From contig JARRON010000007.1 of assembly GCA_037383845.1 (NCBI GenBank), positions 1 through 64,000 on the forward strand: DNA of 64,000 bases, read 5' to 3'. This stretch comes from JARRON01 sp037383845. GTDB taxonomy: Bacteria; Pseudomonadota; Gammaproteobacteria; Steroidobacterales; XN24. Below are positions 43,237 to 51,798 of this stretch, piece by piece. How positions within the stretch are numbered: position 1 is the stretch's first letter; every line of letters starts with the position of its first letter. Below the pieces are notes generated by a model. The model was not told where the DNA came from and searched no databases. It saw only the letters and a program-made list of their open reading frames with translations. The translations under genes were made by a program, and so were the position numbers.

Positions 43237-43730
43237 GTCCTGCGGCGTCCTGCATGCTGGACCAGGCGGGGGAAAAACCGTCCGGTCCGGGCGGCGTAGC
43301 GGTCCCACTCGGGCCCGAAGCGCTCGGCCATCAGGCGTTCCTCGGAGGCCACGACGAGGTGCCACAGCGGGAAAAGCAGGGCGGCCCAGAGCAGAAAGAT
43401 CCACTCGTCCAGGAAGACCGCCAGCGCCGGGCACAGGAAAAGCAGGAACGCTGCGTACAGGGGATGCCGCATGAGGGCGAAGGGACCCTCCGTGCAAAGT
43501 GTCCGGCCCCGGGCATCCACCGGCAGGGAGCGGACACTCCACGCAACGAGCGCCACGGTGGCCAGGAGGCCCACGGCCAGCACTGCGATCCGGATCCCCA
43601 TCGGCAGGCCCAGGGACGGCAGGTCCGTCCGGGCCTGGATGACCATTGCCGCTGCCAGGAGGGCGACGCTGACCAGGGTGCCAAGCGGTCCGCTGCCGAA
43701 GATGCGGCGCCAGGCGCCGGGCTCCTCCAC
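43233..43730 (-). CDS. Isoprenylcysteine carboxyl methyltransferase-like membrane protein
   Basis: A 165-residue membrane protein with four to five hydrophobic segments. The SAM-binding signature of the ICMT/phospholipid methyltransferase group is present: GPFALMRHPLYAAFLLFL, and near the C-terminus ASEERLMAERFGPEWDRYAARTGRFFP (key EERLMAERFG). Probably methylates a lipid or small molecule at the membrane. Coupled by ATGA to the next GNAT gene. Confidence 0.87.
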   Translation of the reverse strand: MEEPGAWRRIFGSGPLGTLVSVALLAAAMVIQARTDLPSLGLPMGIRIAVLAVGLLATVALVAWSVRSLPVDARGRTLCTEGPFALMRHPLYAAFLLFLCPALAVFLDEWIFLLWAALLFPLWHLVVASEERLMAERFGPEWDRYAARTGRFFPRLVQHAGRRRT

Positions 43731-43743
43731 GGGCCGCCCTGCT

Positions 43744-44127
43744 TCAGGCCGCCTCGTCTATCATCCGGCGGATGGCCTCTTCCACCTCGCCGGCGACCTC
43801 ACTCAGCTCGGGCGAGTCGGATATGAGCCCGAGGACGTCCGTGGGCGGGATCATCCCGATCCGGGTGCCCTCGGACGACTCGTAGACCGACACGCGGCAG
43901 GGCAACGCCATGTTCAGCTCCATGTCGTGGCTGAGCACCGCCTGGGCCTGGCCGGGGTTGCACACTTCGAAGATCCGGCATTCCCGGGCGATGGGATAGC
44001 CCTTGCCCTCCAGGGTCCGGGTCAGGTCGTAGGTGTGTAGTACCCCGAATCCGTGGCGCTCCACGGCCGCCTGGAGATCGCGGGCGGCCTCTTCGACGCT
44101 CTTACCGCTGTTTTTCACGTAAGTCAT
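43744..44127 (-). CDS. DUF302 domain protein
   Basis: A 127-residue protein covering one DUF302 domain: SVEEAARDLQAAVERHGFGVLHTYDL (N-terminal helix and strand) then CRIFEVCNPGQAQAVLSHD and ALPCRVSVYESSEGTRIG. The family is common near sulfur and redox genes, but its function is unclear. The start is ATG 44127 with AAGGAG eight bases upstream. No signal peptide. Located between the redoxin and the methyltransferase in the directon. Confidence 0.9.
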   Translation of the reverse strand: MTYVKNSGKSVEEAARDLQAAVERHGFGVLHTYDLTRTLEGKGYPIARECRIFEVCNPGQAQAVLSHDMELNMALPCRVSVYESSEGTRIGMIPPTDVLGLISDSPELSEVAGEVEEAIRRMIDEAA

Positions 44128-44171
44128 GCTTGTGCTCCTTGGTGTCGGCTGATGGCGAGGATTTCCAGACT

Positions 44172-44708
44172 TTAGTGCAGGCGGGCGGGCAGTGTCCGCC
44201 ACCAGAGCCCCGGCGTCGTGGAATAACCGAAGTCCCGCTGCCGGATGTGGCCACGGCCGTCCAGGACGTAATAGGTGGGGTAGCCCGGAACCTGCCAGTG
44301 ACGGGCGGTCTCGGCGTTGCCCAGCAGCACGGGCATGGTGAGCCCGTGGCGTTCGACGTAGGCGGCCACCTCCGCGCCGTCAGCGTAGTCCAGCGCCACC
44401 AGCACCACGTCCACCGCGTCCCGGCGCCAGCGGGCCAGCCGCTGCAGGTTGTCGGCGCTGGCCGCGCAGACGCCGCACCAGGGGGCGAAGAAATACAACA
44501 GGGTGGGGCGGCCGGAGAACTCCGCGAGACTCCGGGCCCGGCCCGAGAGGTCCTCCAGTTCGAGGGGCGGGGCGGCGCTCGCCCCGGCGGGCAGCAGGCC
44601 CCGCGTCTGCCAGGCGTGCACACCGGCCACGACCGCCAGGAAGATCAGCGCCTCGAGCACGAAGACCAGGGCGCCCCGAAGGCGACCCCGTGTTTTCGTC
44701 CGGGTCAA
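44172..44708 (-). CDS. Membrane-anchored thioredoxin-like (TlpA-type) protein
   Basis: A 178-residue protein with an N-terminal anchor (ALVFVLEALIFLAVVAGV) and a periplasmic thioredoxin-fold domain holding the redox centre FFAPWCGVCAASADNLQ near residue 75; the cis-proline region is VPGYPTYYVLD. Probably a thiol-disulfide oxidoreductase at the membrane face. The start is TTG 44708, in the SDR stop (TTGA). Confidence 0.87.
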   Translation of the reverse strand: MTRTKTRGRLRGALVFVLEALIFLAVVAGVHAWQTRGLLPAGASAAPPLELEDLSGRARSLAEFSGRPTLLYFFAPWCGVCAASADNLQRLARWRRDAVDVVLVALDYADGAEVAAYVERHGLTMPVLLGNAETARHWQVPGYPTYYVLDGRGHIRQRDFGYSTTPGLWWRTLPARLH

Positions 44709-45412
44709 TTGGGCTGGCCCGTGGGCCGAACCAGTACCTCGCTGACGTCCACGGATGGCGGGGATTCCAGGGCGAACATGACCGCCCGGGCCACGTCGTC
44801 CGGATCCAGCAGCGGCGCGTCGGGGGTCTCCGTCCAGAAAGGCGTGTCCACCTTGCCGGGCGACACCAGGGTGGTCCTGACGCCCGTGCCCACCAGGGCC
44901 TTGCGCATGCTTTCCGCCATTCCGGTGACCGCCCATTTCGTCGCTGAGTAAAGATTCGCCGGCGGCGAAATATGACCGACGACCGATCCGGTCATCAGGA
45001 GGTGGCCGCGGTTCCGCTCCAGCTCGGGCATAAAGAGCCTCGCGGACACCGCCACGCCGTAAACGTTGGTGAGAATCATCTCCCGCCAGGCCTCCGGCGA
45101 ATCCTGGCCGCCGAAGATGGGCGAGCCCCGGGTGCTGCCGGCGTTGGCGAACACGGCATCCACCCGCCCGTAGGCGGCGAGCACGGCGTCCCGCAGCGCC
45201 GCCTGGGAATCCCAGTCGCTGACGTCGCAGGCCACCGGCAGCGCTTTCGATTCTCCGCCCAGGTCCCGTGACAGGGCCTGGAGAGTGTCAGGAGCGCGCG
45301 CCGCCAGGCCGATCCGCCAGCCGGCCGCCACGGCCCGTCTTGCCGTCGCGGCCCCAATGCCCGTGGAGGCGCCCGTGATCACCAGCACTTTCCCGTCCGT
45401 TCCCGTGCTCAT
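44705..45412 (-). CDS. Short-chain dehydrogenase/reductase
   Basis: A 235-residue SDR. The NAD(P) site is VLVITGASTGIGAATARRA, followed by NAGSTRGSP and the catalytic serine/tyrosine-lysine set in MTGSVVGHISPPANLYSATKWAV. YdfG-like short SDRs reduce varied alcohols and ketones; the substrate is unknown. Overlaps yceH upstream (ATGA) and the redoxin gene downstream. Confidence 0.92.
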   Translation of the reverse strand: MSTGTDGKVLVITGASTGIGAATARRAVAAGWRIGLAARAPDTLQALSRDLGGESKALPVACDVSDWDSQAALRDAVLAAYGRVDAVFANAGSTRGSPIFGGQDSPEAWREMILTNVYGVAVSARLFMPELERNRGHLLMTGSVVGHISPPANLYSATKWAVTGMAESMRKALVGTGVRTTLVSPGKVDTPFWTETPDAPLLDPDDVARAVMFALESPPSVDVSEVLVRPTGQPN

Positions 45413-46092
45413 GAATCCTCCCCGGGGGCCGGACCGGCTTCCAGCGCGTCGATGCGGCGTTCCAGCCCACGGATGGCCTCTTCCAGGTCCGCCACCCGGT
45501 CGGCAAGGGCATCTGCCGGCAACGCGGCTGGCTGCCGTGGCTGGGTCTGTGGCCCCGCGGCGGTCGCCTCAGGCTCGGTCTCCGGCGCATCCGTGAAAAG
45601 CTGCCGCCAGCGCAGGGCCTGCCGGCCGGGCTCCCGCGGCATGCGCTCCACGAGCGGCTCGTCACGCCGGGCCAGCTCCGACAGCACCTGCTCTGTCTCG
45701 GTGACTTCCTTGAAGGGATGCATGCGGTTGGCACGGCTGCGCAGCTCCCCCGGCGTCTGCGGTCCGCGGAGCAGCAGCTCGCAAATCACCGCGTATTCCG
45801 CCTGCGAAAGGTGCAGCTGGCTGAACTGAGTGTTGCAGAATCGGTGGCCGTACTTGACCACCCGGGAGCCGAACCCGGTCCGGTCGGTGACCAGGTGCCG
45901 GCGGATCAGCTCGGACAGCGCATTTTCCACCTCGGACTGGGAAAGCTGCATCACCGGCTCCCGGCTGGATTTCTGGTTGCAGGCGGCGGTCAGCGCATTC
46001 AGGGACAGGGGGTAGTGATCCGGCGTGGTGACCTGCTTTTCCATCAGGCAGCCGATGATTCTGGCTTCGACCTCCGTAAGCTGTGGGATCAT
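45409..46092 (-). CDS. YceH family protein (DUF480)
   Basis: A 227-residue protein with tandem winged helices. The signature opening LTEVEARIIGCLMEKQVTTPDHYPLSLNAL (key part CLMEKQVTTPDHYP) is intact, followed by SREPVMQLSQSEV and RGPQTPGELRSR. The C-terminal tail (from about residue 170) is a charged linker and a coiled-coil helix, ADRVADLEEAIRGLERRIDAL. The function of YceH is unknown. First gene of a nine-gene leftward directon; diverges from uup. Confidence 0.93.
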   Translation of the reverse strand: MIPQLTEVEARIIGCLMEKQVTTPDHYPLSLNALTAACNQKSSREPVMQLSQSEVENALSELIRRHLVTDRTGFGSRVVKYGHRFCNTQFSQLHLSQAEYAVICELLLRGPQTPGELRSRANRMHPFKEVTETEQVLSELARRDEPLVERMPREPGRQALRWRQLFTDAPETEPEATAAGPQTQPRQPAALPADALADRVADLEEAIRGLERRIDALEAGPAPGEDS

Positions 46093-46209
46093 CGCTGCAT
46101 CCTCCGCGGCTGCGCGCCGGCACTGGGTGGAGGAGCGATTATAAGGGGCCGGTGACGGCGACGGTCTTGTTAGAATCGCAGCGCCCGCGCCGTGTCGAAT
46201 CTACCCTGT

Positions 46210-48126
46210 ATGCCCCTTGTTCACCTTGATGAGGTCTCGTTCCGCTACGGCGATCAGCAGATCCTTGCCGGGGCTGATTTTGTCATCGAGCCCGGCGAGC
46301 GCGTCTGCCTGATCGGCCGCAACGGAGCGGGCAAGACCACGCTGCTGAAGCTGATCAGCGGCGAGCTTGCGCCTGATGAAGGCGAGGTGAGAATTGCTCC
46401 CCACGTGGGCGTGAGCAAGCTGGAGCAGGCCCTTCCCGCGGACCTGGGCCACACCGTGCGTGAATACGTCACCGACGGCCTGGGCACGATTCGGGACCTG
46501 GTGGCGCAATACGAGGCTCGCTCCGGCACGAATCTTGACCGGCACGGACTGGCGGAGCTGGAGGCGCTGCACCAGCGCATCGACGCCCTGGACGGGTGGC
46601 GCCTGGACCAGCGCGTGGAGGCCATGATGTCCGAGATGCAGCTGCCGGCCGAGGAGCGGCTCCAGCATCTTTCCGGCGGGTGGCGTCGCCGGGTGGCCCT
46701 GGCCCGAGCCATCGTCAGCCATCCGGATCTGCTGCTTCTCGACGAGCCGACCAACCACCTGGACCTGTCTTCCATACGCTGGCTGGAAGAACGCATCGCG
46801 GGATGGAACGGGGCGGTCCTGTTCATCACACATGACCGGGCTTTCCTGCAGCGGCTTGCCACACGCATCGTGGAAATCGACCGGGGACGCCTGGTCAGCT
46901 GGCCCGGAGATTACCGGGATTACCTGCGCCGGAAGGCCGAGGCCGTCGAGGAGGAAGACCGGTCCAATGCCGAGTTCGACAAGAAACTGGCGGTCGAGGA
47001 AGCCTGGATACGGCAGGGCATCAAGGCCCGTCGCACACGAAACGAGGGACGGGTCAGGGCGCTGGAGGAGATGCGGGAGGTCGCCGCCCGCCGCGTCAGG
47101 CGGCCGGGTTCGGCCCGGATCGCCATCGACGAGGCCGAGGCTTCCGGCCGGAAAGTCATCGAGGCCCGGAACATCGTCCACGGCTTCGGTGGCCGGCGGC
47201 TGATCGACGGCCTCAGTCTCAAGATCAGGCGGGGCGATCGAATCGGGCTCGTGGGCAACAATGGCGTGGGCAAGAGCACGCTGCTGAAAATCCTCCTTGG
47301 CGAGATCGAGCCCCTCGGCGGTTCTGTAAAGCACGGGACCAATCTCGAAATCGGTTACTTCGACCAGATGCGCCGCGTGCTCGATCCGGAGAAGACCGTG
47401 GCTCACAACGTGGGCGACGGAAGGGACTACGTCACTCTCAACGGCCGGCCCCAGCACGTGGTGGGCTACCTGCGGGGTTTTCTCTTCACCGCGAAGCGGG
47501 CTCTCACGCCCGTGAAATCCCTGTCCGGCGGAGAGCGAAACCGGGTGATTCTGGCGAAGCTCTTCACTCAGGCCAGCAATCTCCTGGTGCTGGACGAGCC
47601 CACCAATGACCTGGACGTGGAGACACTTGAGGTGCTGGAGGCGCGGCTCGCCGAGTACAGCGGCACGCTCATTGTCGTCAGCCACGACCGGGAATTCCTG
47701 GACAACGTCGTGGACAAGGTCCTGGTGTTCGAGCCCGGAGGCCGGGTCGTGGAATACGCTGGCGGATGGAGCGACTGGGAGAAGCGGGGACATGCGCTTG
47801 CCGAGGCGGATCAGCCGGGTCCGGCACCTCAGCCGGGCGGAACGGCCCCGGAAGACACCCGGCCCCGGCCCCGGTCCCGCCCGACGAAGCTCAGCTACAA
47901 GGACCAGCGGGAGCTGGAGGCACTGCCGGAGCGCATCGAGGCCGTGGAGCGCCGGCTCGCCGAGATTGAAGAACGCATGGCCGCCCCTGATTTCTACGAT
48001 CAGCCCTGGGAGGAAACCCAGCCGGTGCTGGATGAATTCACCGCGCTTGGCGACGAGCGGGATGCCCTGACGGCCCGCTGGCTGGAACTGGAGGAGCGGC
48101 GAGAGGCGCTGGCCGGGGCCCGCTGA
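46210..48126 (+). CDS. uup: ABC-F ATPase (Uup)
   Basis: A 638-residue soluble tandem ABC protein. Both nucleotide-binding domains are complete: GRNGAGKTTLLKLISGE with LSGGWRRRVALARAI and LLLDEPTNHLDL, then GNNGVGKSTLLKILLGE with LSGGERNRVILAKL and LVLDEPTNDLD. The C-terminal coiled coil (LPERIEAVERRLAEIEERM) binds DNA or ribosome in Uup. ABC-F proteins act on translating ribosomes. The start is ATG 46210 (MPLVHLDEVSF); a GTG at 46192 is possible; neither has a clear SD. Confidence 0.94.
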   Translation: MPLVHLDEVSFRYGDQQILAGADFVIEPGERVCLIGRNGAGKTTLLKLISGELAPDEGEVRIAPHVGVSKLEQALPADLGHTVREYVTDGLGTIRDLVAQYEARSGTNLDRHGLAELEALHQRIDALDGWRLDQRVEAMMSEMQLPAEERLQHLSGGWRRRVALARAIVSHPDLLLLDEPTNHLDLSSIRWLEERIAGWNGAVLFITHDRAFLQRLATRIVEIDRGRLVSWPGDYRDYLRRKAEAVEEEDRSNAEFDKKLAVEEAWIRQGIKARRTRNEGRVRALEEMREVAARRVRRPGSARIAIDEAEASGRKVIEARNIVHGFGGRRLIDGLSLKIRRGDRIGLVGNNGVGKSTLLKILLGEIEPLGGSVKHGTNLEIGYFDQMRRVLDPEKTVAHNVGDGRDYVTLNGRPQHVVGYLRGFLFTAKRALTPVKSLSGGERNRVILAKLFTQASNLLVLDEPTNDLDVETLEVLEARLAEYSGTLIVVSHDREFLDNVVDKVLVFEPGGRVVEYAGGWSDWEKRGHALAEADQPGPAPQPGGTAPEDTRPRPRSRPTKLSYKDQRELEALPERIEAVERRLAEIEERMAAPDFYDQPWEETQPVLDEFTALGDERDALTARWLELEERREALAGAR

Positions 48127-48148
48127 GGCCGGGAGCGTTGAGCCAAAA

Positions 48149-48173
48149 GGCAGAGCCGACGGGCAGAGCCGAC
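48149..48173. repeat. Short tandem repeat in the uup-doxX gap
   Basis: GGCAGAGCCGAC occurs twice, at 48149-48160 and 48162-48173, one base apart. No function is evident. The remaining gap to 48284 holds no clear gene or promoter. Confidence 0.6.
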
Positions 48174-48284
48174 CCGGGCCTGTAAGGAAATCCCCCTGTC
48201 CCCGGTCCCCTCGAATAAGACCGTCACGCCGGTACCTGGCGGGCGCGGAACATTCGGCGACACACTCAAACCCGGGGGGCCGAC

Positions 48285-48932
48285 ATGCTGAACCGAGCTG
48301 GCAATCGACTGTATGACCTGGTCGACGCCGCGAGATCCGTGGACTTCGTCGGCCCGCTGGCCTTGCGCCTGTACCTGGCGCCGGTCTTCTGGGTGGCGGG
48401 GATGAACAAGGTCTCCGGCTTCGGCAGCGTGGTCGACTGGTTCGGCAACCCGGAGTGGGGGCTCGGACTGCCTTTCCCGGCACTCATGGCCGCACTGGCC
48501 ACGGTCGCAGAGGTCGGGGGCGCGGTCCTGCTGCTTGCCGGCCTGGGCGTGCGGCTGGCCGTCGTGCCCCTCATGATCACCATGGTCGTTGCCGCCACCA
48601 TGGTGCACTGGGACAACGGCTGGCAGGCGGTGCATGACCCCATGAGCCCCTACGCCAGCGGGTGGACCTTCGGCATCGAGGCCGCGGATGCCGCCGAGGC
48701 AGGCGAGAGACTCTCCGCTGCCGAAAGCATTCTCAAGCAGCACGGCCAGTACGACTGGCTTACCGGGAAGGGCGGTTTCGTCGTCTCCAACAGCGGCATC
48801 GAGTGGGCGGCGACCTACTTCGTGATGCTGCTGGCGCTTTTCTTCACTGGTGCCGGGCGCTACCTCAGCCTGGACTACTGGCTCGCGAAACGTTTCCGGC
48901 GGCGCCGCGCGGGCCCCCCCAACGGTTCCTAG
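48285..48932 (+). CDS. DoxX family membrane protein
   Basis: A 215-residue protein with about four membrane segments (LALRLYLAPVFWVAGMNKV, then ALMAALATVAEVGGAVLLLAG and VVPLMITMVVAATMV, and a final AATYFVMLLALFFTG). The region around GNPEWGLGLPFP and the conserved E in the second segment fit DoxX. DoxX proteins appear in membrane redox or thiol-stress complexes. A hydrophilic insert (about residues 105-165) is longer than in the smallest members. The stop shares CTAG with slyX. Confidence 0.87.
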   Translation: MLNRAGNRLYDLVDAARSVDFVGPLALRLYLAPVFWVAGMNKVSGFGSVVDWFGNPEWGLGLPFPALMAALATVAEVGGAVLLLAGLGVRLAVVPLMITMVVAATMVHWDNGWQAVHDPMSPYASGWTFGIEAADAAEAGERLSAAESILKQHGQYDWLTGKGGFVVSNSGIEWAATYFVMLLALFFTGAGRYLSLDYWLAKRFRRRRAGPPNGS

Positions 48933-49129
48933 TAGTGGGGCGGCAGCTCCTCTCCCGGGCCGCTCTCGTCGGAGCGTGACTCCAGTGCCTGCACTCGCGC
49001 CGCCAGCTGCGCGAGACCTCGCTCCAGAAGCTCCAGCTGCTGCTGCTGGCGGGCAAGGACGTCGGAAAGATCCTGGCTGGCCTGGTCCAGGAACGCGATC
49101 CGGGTCTCAAGTTCTGCAGTATCTGTCAC
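48929..49129 (-). CDS. slyX: SlyX family protein
   Basis: A 66-residue coiled-coil protein with the family body ELETRIAFLDQASQDLSDVL and the typical C-terminal motif LPPHY. The start is GTG 49129; the frame is open upstream without homology. The function of SlyX is unknown. Its stop shares CTAG with convergent doxX. Confidence 0.88.
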   Translation of the reverse strand: MTDTAELETRIAFLDQASQDLSDVLARQQQQLELLERGLAQLAARVQALESRSDESGPGEELPPHY

Positions 49130-49173
49130 GGGTGAGCTCGCCTGTCGGCGTGGAGTCCGGGAAGTTTGCTGGC

Positions 49174-49977
49174 CTAGAACGTGAAGGCAACGCCCAGCAG
49201 AGGTCCCGTGAGGTCGACGTCCAGTCTGTAAGCGGGCGCCGTGTAGTCTGCGATCATGTGGCGATATCCGCCCCTGACCGCGCCCCACGAGAACGTGTAC
49301 TCGAGGATGGCGGACAGATCCCATGTGCCGTCGGAATCGCCGAAGGCATAGTCCGCCTGGAACAACCCCTGCCAGCGCTTGCCCAGGCCGTAGGACAGCC
49401 GGGCGCCGAGCAGCGCGTCAGTCCAGCTGTCGTTCGCCGGGATGGTGATGGGTGAGGGCAGGACGCCGCCGCGGGCCTTCACTTCCAGCTTGAGATCGTA
49501 GTAGCGGGCTCCGCCGTAGACCGTGAGCGACGCGTTTTCCCAGTCTTTTGCGCGGAATCCCACGGCGCCCGTCACGATGTTGCCGTCCACCGTCGCTTCG
49601 ATGTCGGACGATGGCAGCAGCCGGGAAATCTTGACCTCGGCTCCCCGGCTGAAATTGGCCCAGACGGAGTCGATGAAGGCCATCCAGCGTCCCTCGGATC
49701 GCCATTCGCCGTAGAACATGAATCCGACGAGGTCGTAGTCGTCGTCCATCGTGACGTCCAGGCGCTCCAGCAGCCCGCCTTCGCCGTCATCCACGTCCTC
49801 TCCCGGGACGCCGATGGTCCCCTTGAGGCTGGCGACCCAGCCGTACGGCACCAGGGTGAATCCCGGCTGCTGCGCCACGATGGCGCCCGGCTGTCCAGCC
49901 AGGGCTGCGGGCGCCCAGAGCAGCAGCAGGACGACGCTGGCACGCGGCCAGAGCTTGTGAATGGTGTGCCTGATCAT
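49174..49977 (-). CDS. Outer-membrane beta-barrel protein (hypothetical)
   Basis: A 267-residue exported protein. A signal peptide (RASVVLLLLWAPAALA-GQ) precedes a mature part with alternating amphipathic strands, for example FYGEWRSEGRWMAFIDSVWANF and ASLTVYGGARYYDL, ending in a terminal phenylalanine (LLGVAFTF), the usual signature recognised by the BAM complex. I do not recognise the specific family. Lies about 44 nt upstream of slyX on the same strand. Confidence 0.78.
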   Translation of the reverse strand: MIRHTIHKLWPRASVVLLLLWAPAALAGQPGAIVAQQPGFTLVPYGWVASLKGTIGVPGEDVDDGEGGLLERLDVTMDDDYDLVGFMFYGEWRSEGRWMAFIDSVWANFSRGAEVKISRLLPSSDIEATVDGNIVTGAVGFRAKDWENASLTVYGGARYYDLKLEVKARGGVLPSPITIPANDSWTDALLGARLSYGLGKRWQGLFQADYAFGDSDGTWDLSAILEYTFSWGAVRGGYRHMIADYTAPAYRLDVDLTGPLLGVAFTF

Positions 49978-50034
49978 GTCCCTTGTCCCAGACGGATCGG
50001 ATCGTTTACCGGGCGATTCCGGCCGAGCGACAGA

Positions 50035-50595
50035 CTACCAGCTCTCGGACCCCGGCTCCCCCTTGAAAGGACCCACGATTTCTGGTGTCACCCAGCCGCC
50101 GTAGAAGGATCCCGGCTGGGGCCTCACGCGAACACCGCCCACGGTGCAGTCCAGCCGGCCCGGATAGAACGAGAAGAAGCCGGCGATGGCCTCGAACTCC
50201 GGGAACGGATTGGGGTAGGACCAGGCAGCCTGGTCGAGGCGACGGTCTCCGGCGACGACGGTCCAGTAGCGGGCCTCGCCCTTCCACTCGCACCTGGAGG
50301 TGGCCGGCGCGGACTCCAGGCAGCCGATCTCCACGTCCTCGGGCGGGAGGTAAAACGTCGGGGGGCTCCCGGTCTCCAGGACCCTGACCGCCCGCTGACT
50401 GCGCGCAATCAGGACCGGTCCCAGCCGGACGACAACCTCGCGGTCGTCGGGATCGATGATCGGGGGTCTCGGGTAGTCCCACACCGACTCCTGGCCCGCC
50501 CGCGCAGGCTGGGCGAAAGGCGGCTTTTCGCCGCCCGTGAACCGCCATCCGATACGCCCCCGCCGGGCCCATTCCGGGATTCTCTGGCTACTCAT
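50035..50595 (-). CDS. DUF427 domain protein
   Basis: A 186-residue protein whose second half is a DUF427 domain: VWDYPRPPIIDPDDREVVV, VRVLETGSPPTFYLP, CEWKGEARYW and the closing FYGGWVTPEIVGPFKGEPGS (key FYGGW and GPFKG). The function of the domain is not firmly known. The start is ATG 50595 with GGAGG nine bases upstream. No signal peptide. Confidence 0.93.
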   Translation of the reverse strand: MSSQRIPEWARRGRIGWRFTGGEKPPFAQPARAGQESVWDYPRPPIIDPDDREVVVRLGPVLIARSQRAVRVLETGSPPTFYLPPEDVEIGCLESAPATSRCEWKGEARYWTVVAGDRRLDQAAWSYPNPFPEFEAIAGFFSFYPGRLDCTVGGVRVRPQPGSFYGGWVTPEIVGPFKGEPGSESW

Positions 50596-50689
50596 CACTC
50601 CCCACCTCCAGCTCCGATGCTAGCCAAAGTGCTGCTGCGGTGCACACCGGGGCGTTGCCGGCCTGCTGCAGAGCCGGTCCTGGCTGTCG

Positions 50690-51649
50690 TCAGGGCGGCG
50701 CACCGGGGGAGGTGACCGGAGACGATGGCAGCATCCGGGACCGGACGATTTCGAGGAGAGCCCCGACGATTTCAGGCCTGCCGGTGTTCACGTGAGGGCC
50801 GCCCATCCACACGAGTTCTCTGGGCTGACCGGCGGCATCGTACAGGGCCTGGACCTGCTCCGGGGCGAGCCGCTCGTCCTGCCGTGCCCCCACGAGGACC
50901 ACGGGCCGGGGCGAGATCTGTCCCACCCATTTCTCTGGCCGGAACGAGGGTCCGTAGGCCACCGCGTAAAGGAACCAGGACGCCGGTGCCCGAAGCCAGG
51001 CCTGTGGCAGGACCCGGTCCAGGTTGTCCTCGATCCATCGCCGGACGTCCGCGCCGCCGTGAATGATCCAGACCCGGGCGAAGCGGTCATCCACCGCGCC
51101 CGCGACCGTGGCGAAGGGCGTGCCCAGGCTTACGCCCACCAGCTCCACGCGCCGGGGATCGATCCAGGGCTGCTCCAGCAGCCAGTCCAGGCCGAGCATC
51201 AGGGCCGGCGGCGTGTCCAGGAGCCCGCGCTGCAGCGAGCCGACGTTCCAGAGGAAGCTGGACAGCGTCCCGAAGTCGTCGTCTCCCCGGTAGGGATAAT
51301 CCAGCGCCAGAACCGCAATGCCGTCCGGGTCGCCGATGACGTCGACAGCGTCCTGGCCGGTGCGGTGACCTCCGAGCAGCACGATGCCGGGCAGCGGCTC
51401 ATCCACGTTCGCGGGCCGGAGCAGCCGTGCCCTGACGGATAGCCCGTTGTCGTTGGACAGGCGGAGCTGGCGGCTGACGAAGCCGCCGGGATGTTCCACC
51501 AGCGGCCCCGCGTCGGTCGCCTGCAGGGTCCCGTGGCGTTCGGCGAAGTACTCGTCGCGGGGCACCAGGTGGAAGACAAGCCAGCCGGAGACCAGCACCA
51601 GCGCCGCGATGACAAGGCCGAGCAGTAGCCGGGCGAGCGAGCGCATCAT
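50690..51649 (-). CDS. Alpha/beta hydrolase, membrane-anchored or exported
   Basis: A 319-residue hydrolase with an N-terminal hydrophobic stretch (LLLGLVIAALVLVSGWLVF). The nucleophile elbow is VGVSLGTPFA and an oxyanion-side segment GIVLLGGHRTGQD lies ahead. The aspartate is probably in VVLVGARQDERLAP, and the histidine in WMGGPHVNTGRP. The substrate is unknown. The start is ATG 51649 or 51646, two adjacent ATGs. Confidence 0.84.
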   Translation of the reverse strand: MMRSLARLLLGLVIAALVLVSGWLVFHLVPRDEYFAERHGTLQATDAGPLVEHPGGFVSRQLRLSNDNGLSVRARLLRPANVDEPLPGIVLLGGHRTGQDAVDVIGDPDGIAVLALDYPYRGDDDFGTLSSFLWNVGSLQRGLLDTPPALMLGLDWLLEQPWIDPRRVELVGVSLGTPFATVAGAVDDRFARVWIIHGGADVRRWIEDNLDRVLPQAWLRAPASWFLYAVAYGPSFRPEKWVGQISPRPVVLVGARQDERLAPEQVQALYDAAGQPRELVWMGGPHVNTGRPEIVGALLEIVRSRMLPSSPVTSPGAPP

Positions 51650-51798
51650 GATCGTGACCGGAGACCGGCGTCAGTAGACATGGGATCGAGCTCCGCCTGT
51701 GAGATGGGTTACCCGCTCTGTTAGAAAGCGCGGCACGTCTGCCGTTCCCCGGGATCAGTGCGTATGCGGTGCCGATGGCCGGGCAGCGCTGTCCTTGG

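Noticed and set aside
48229..48284. ECF-type promoter before doxX (GGAAC and TCAAA)
   Set aside because: The spacing between the two elements is too short for a sigma-E-like promoter.
46201..48483. A 760-codon minus-strand frame opposite uup
   Set aside because: Antisense to an unmistakable ABC-F protein with two Walker A and signature motifs.
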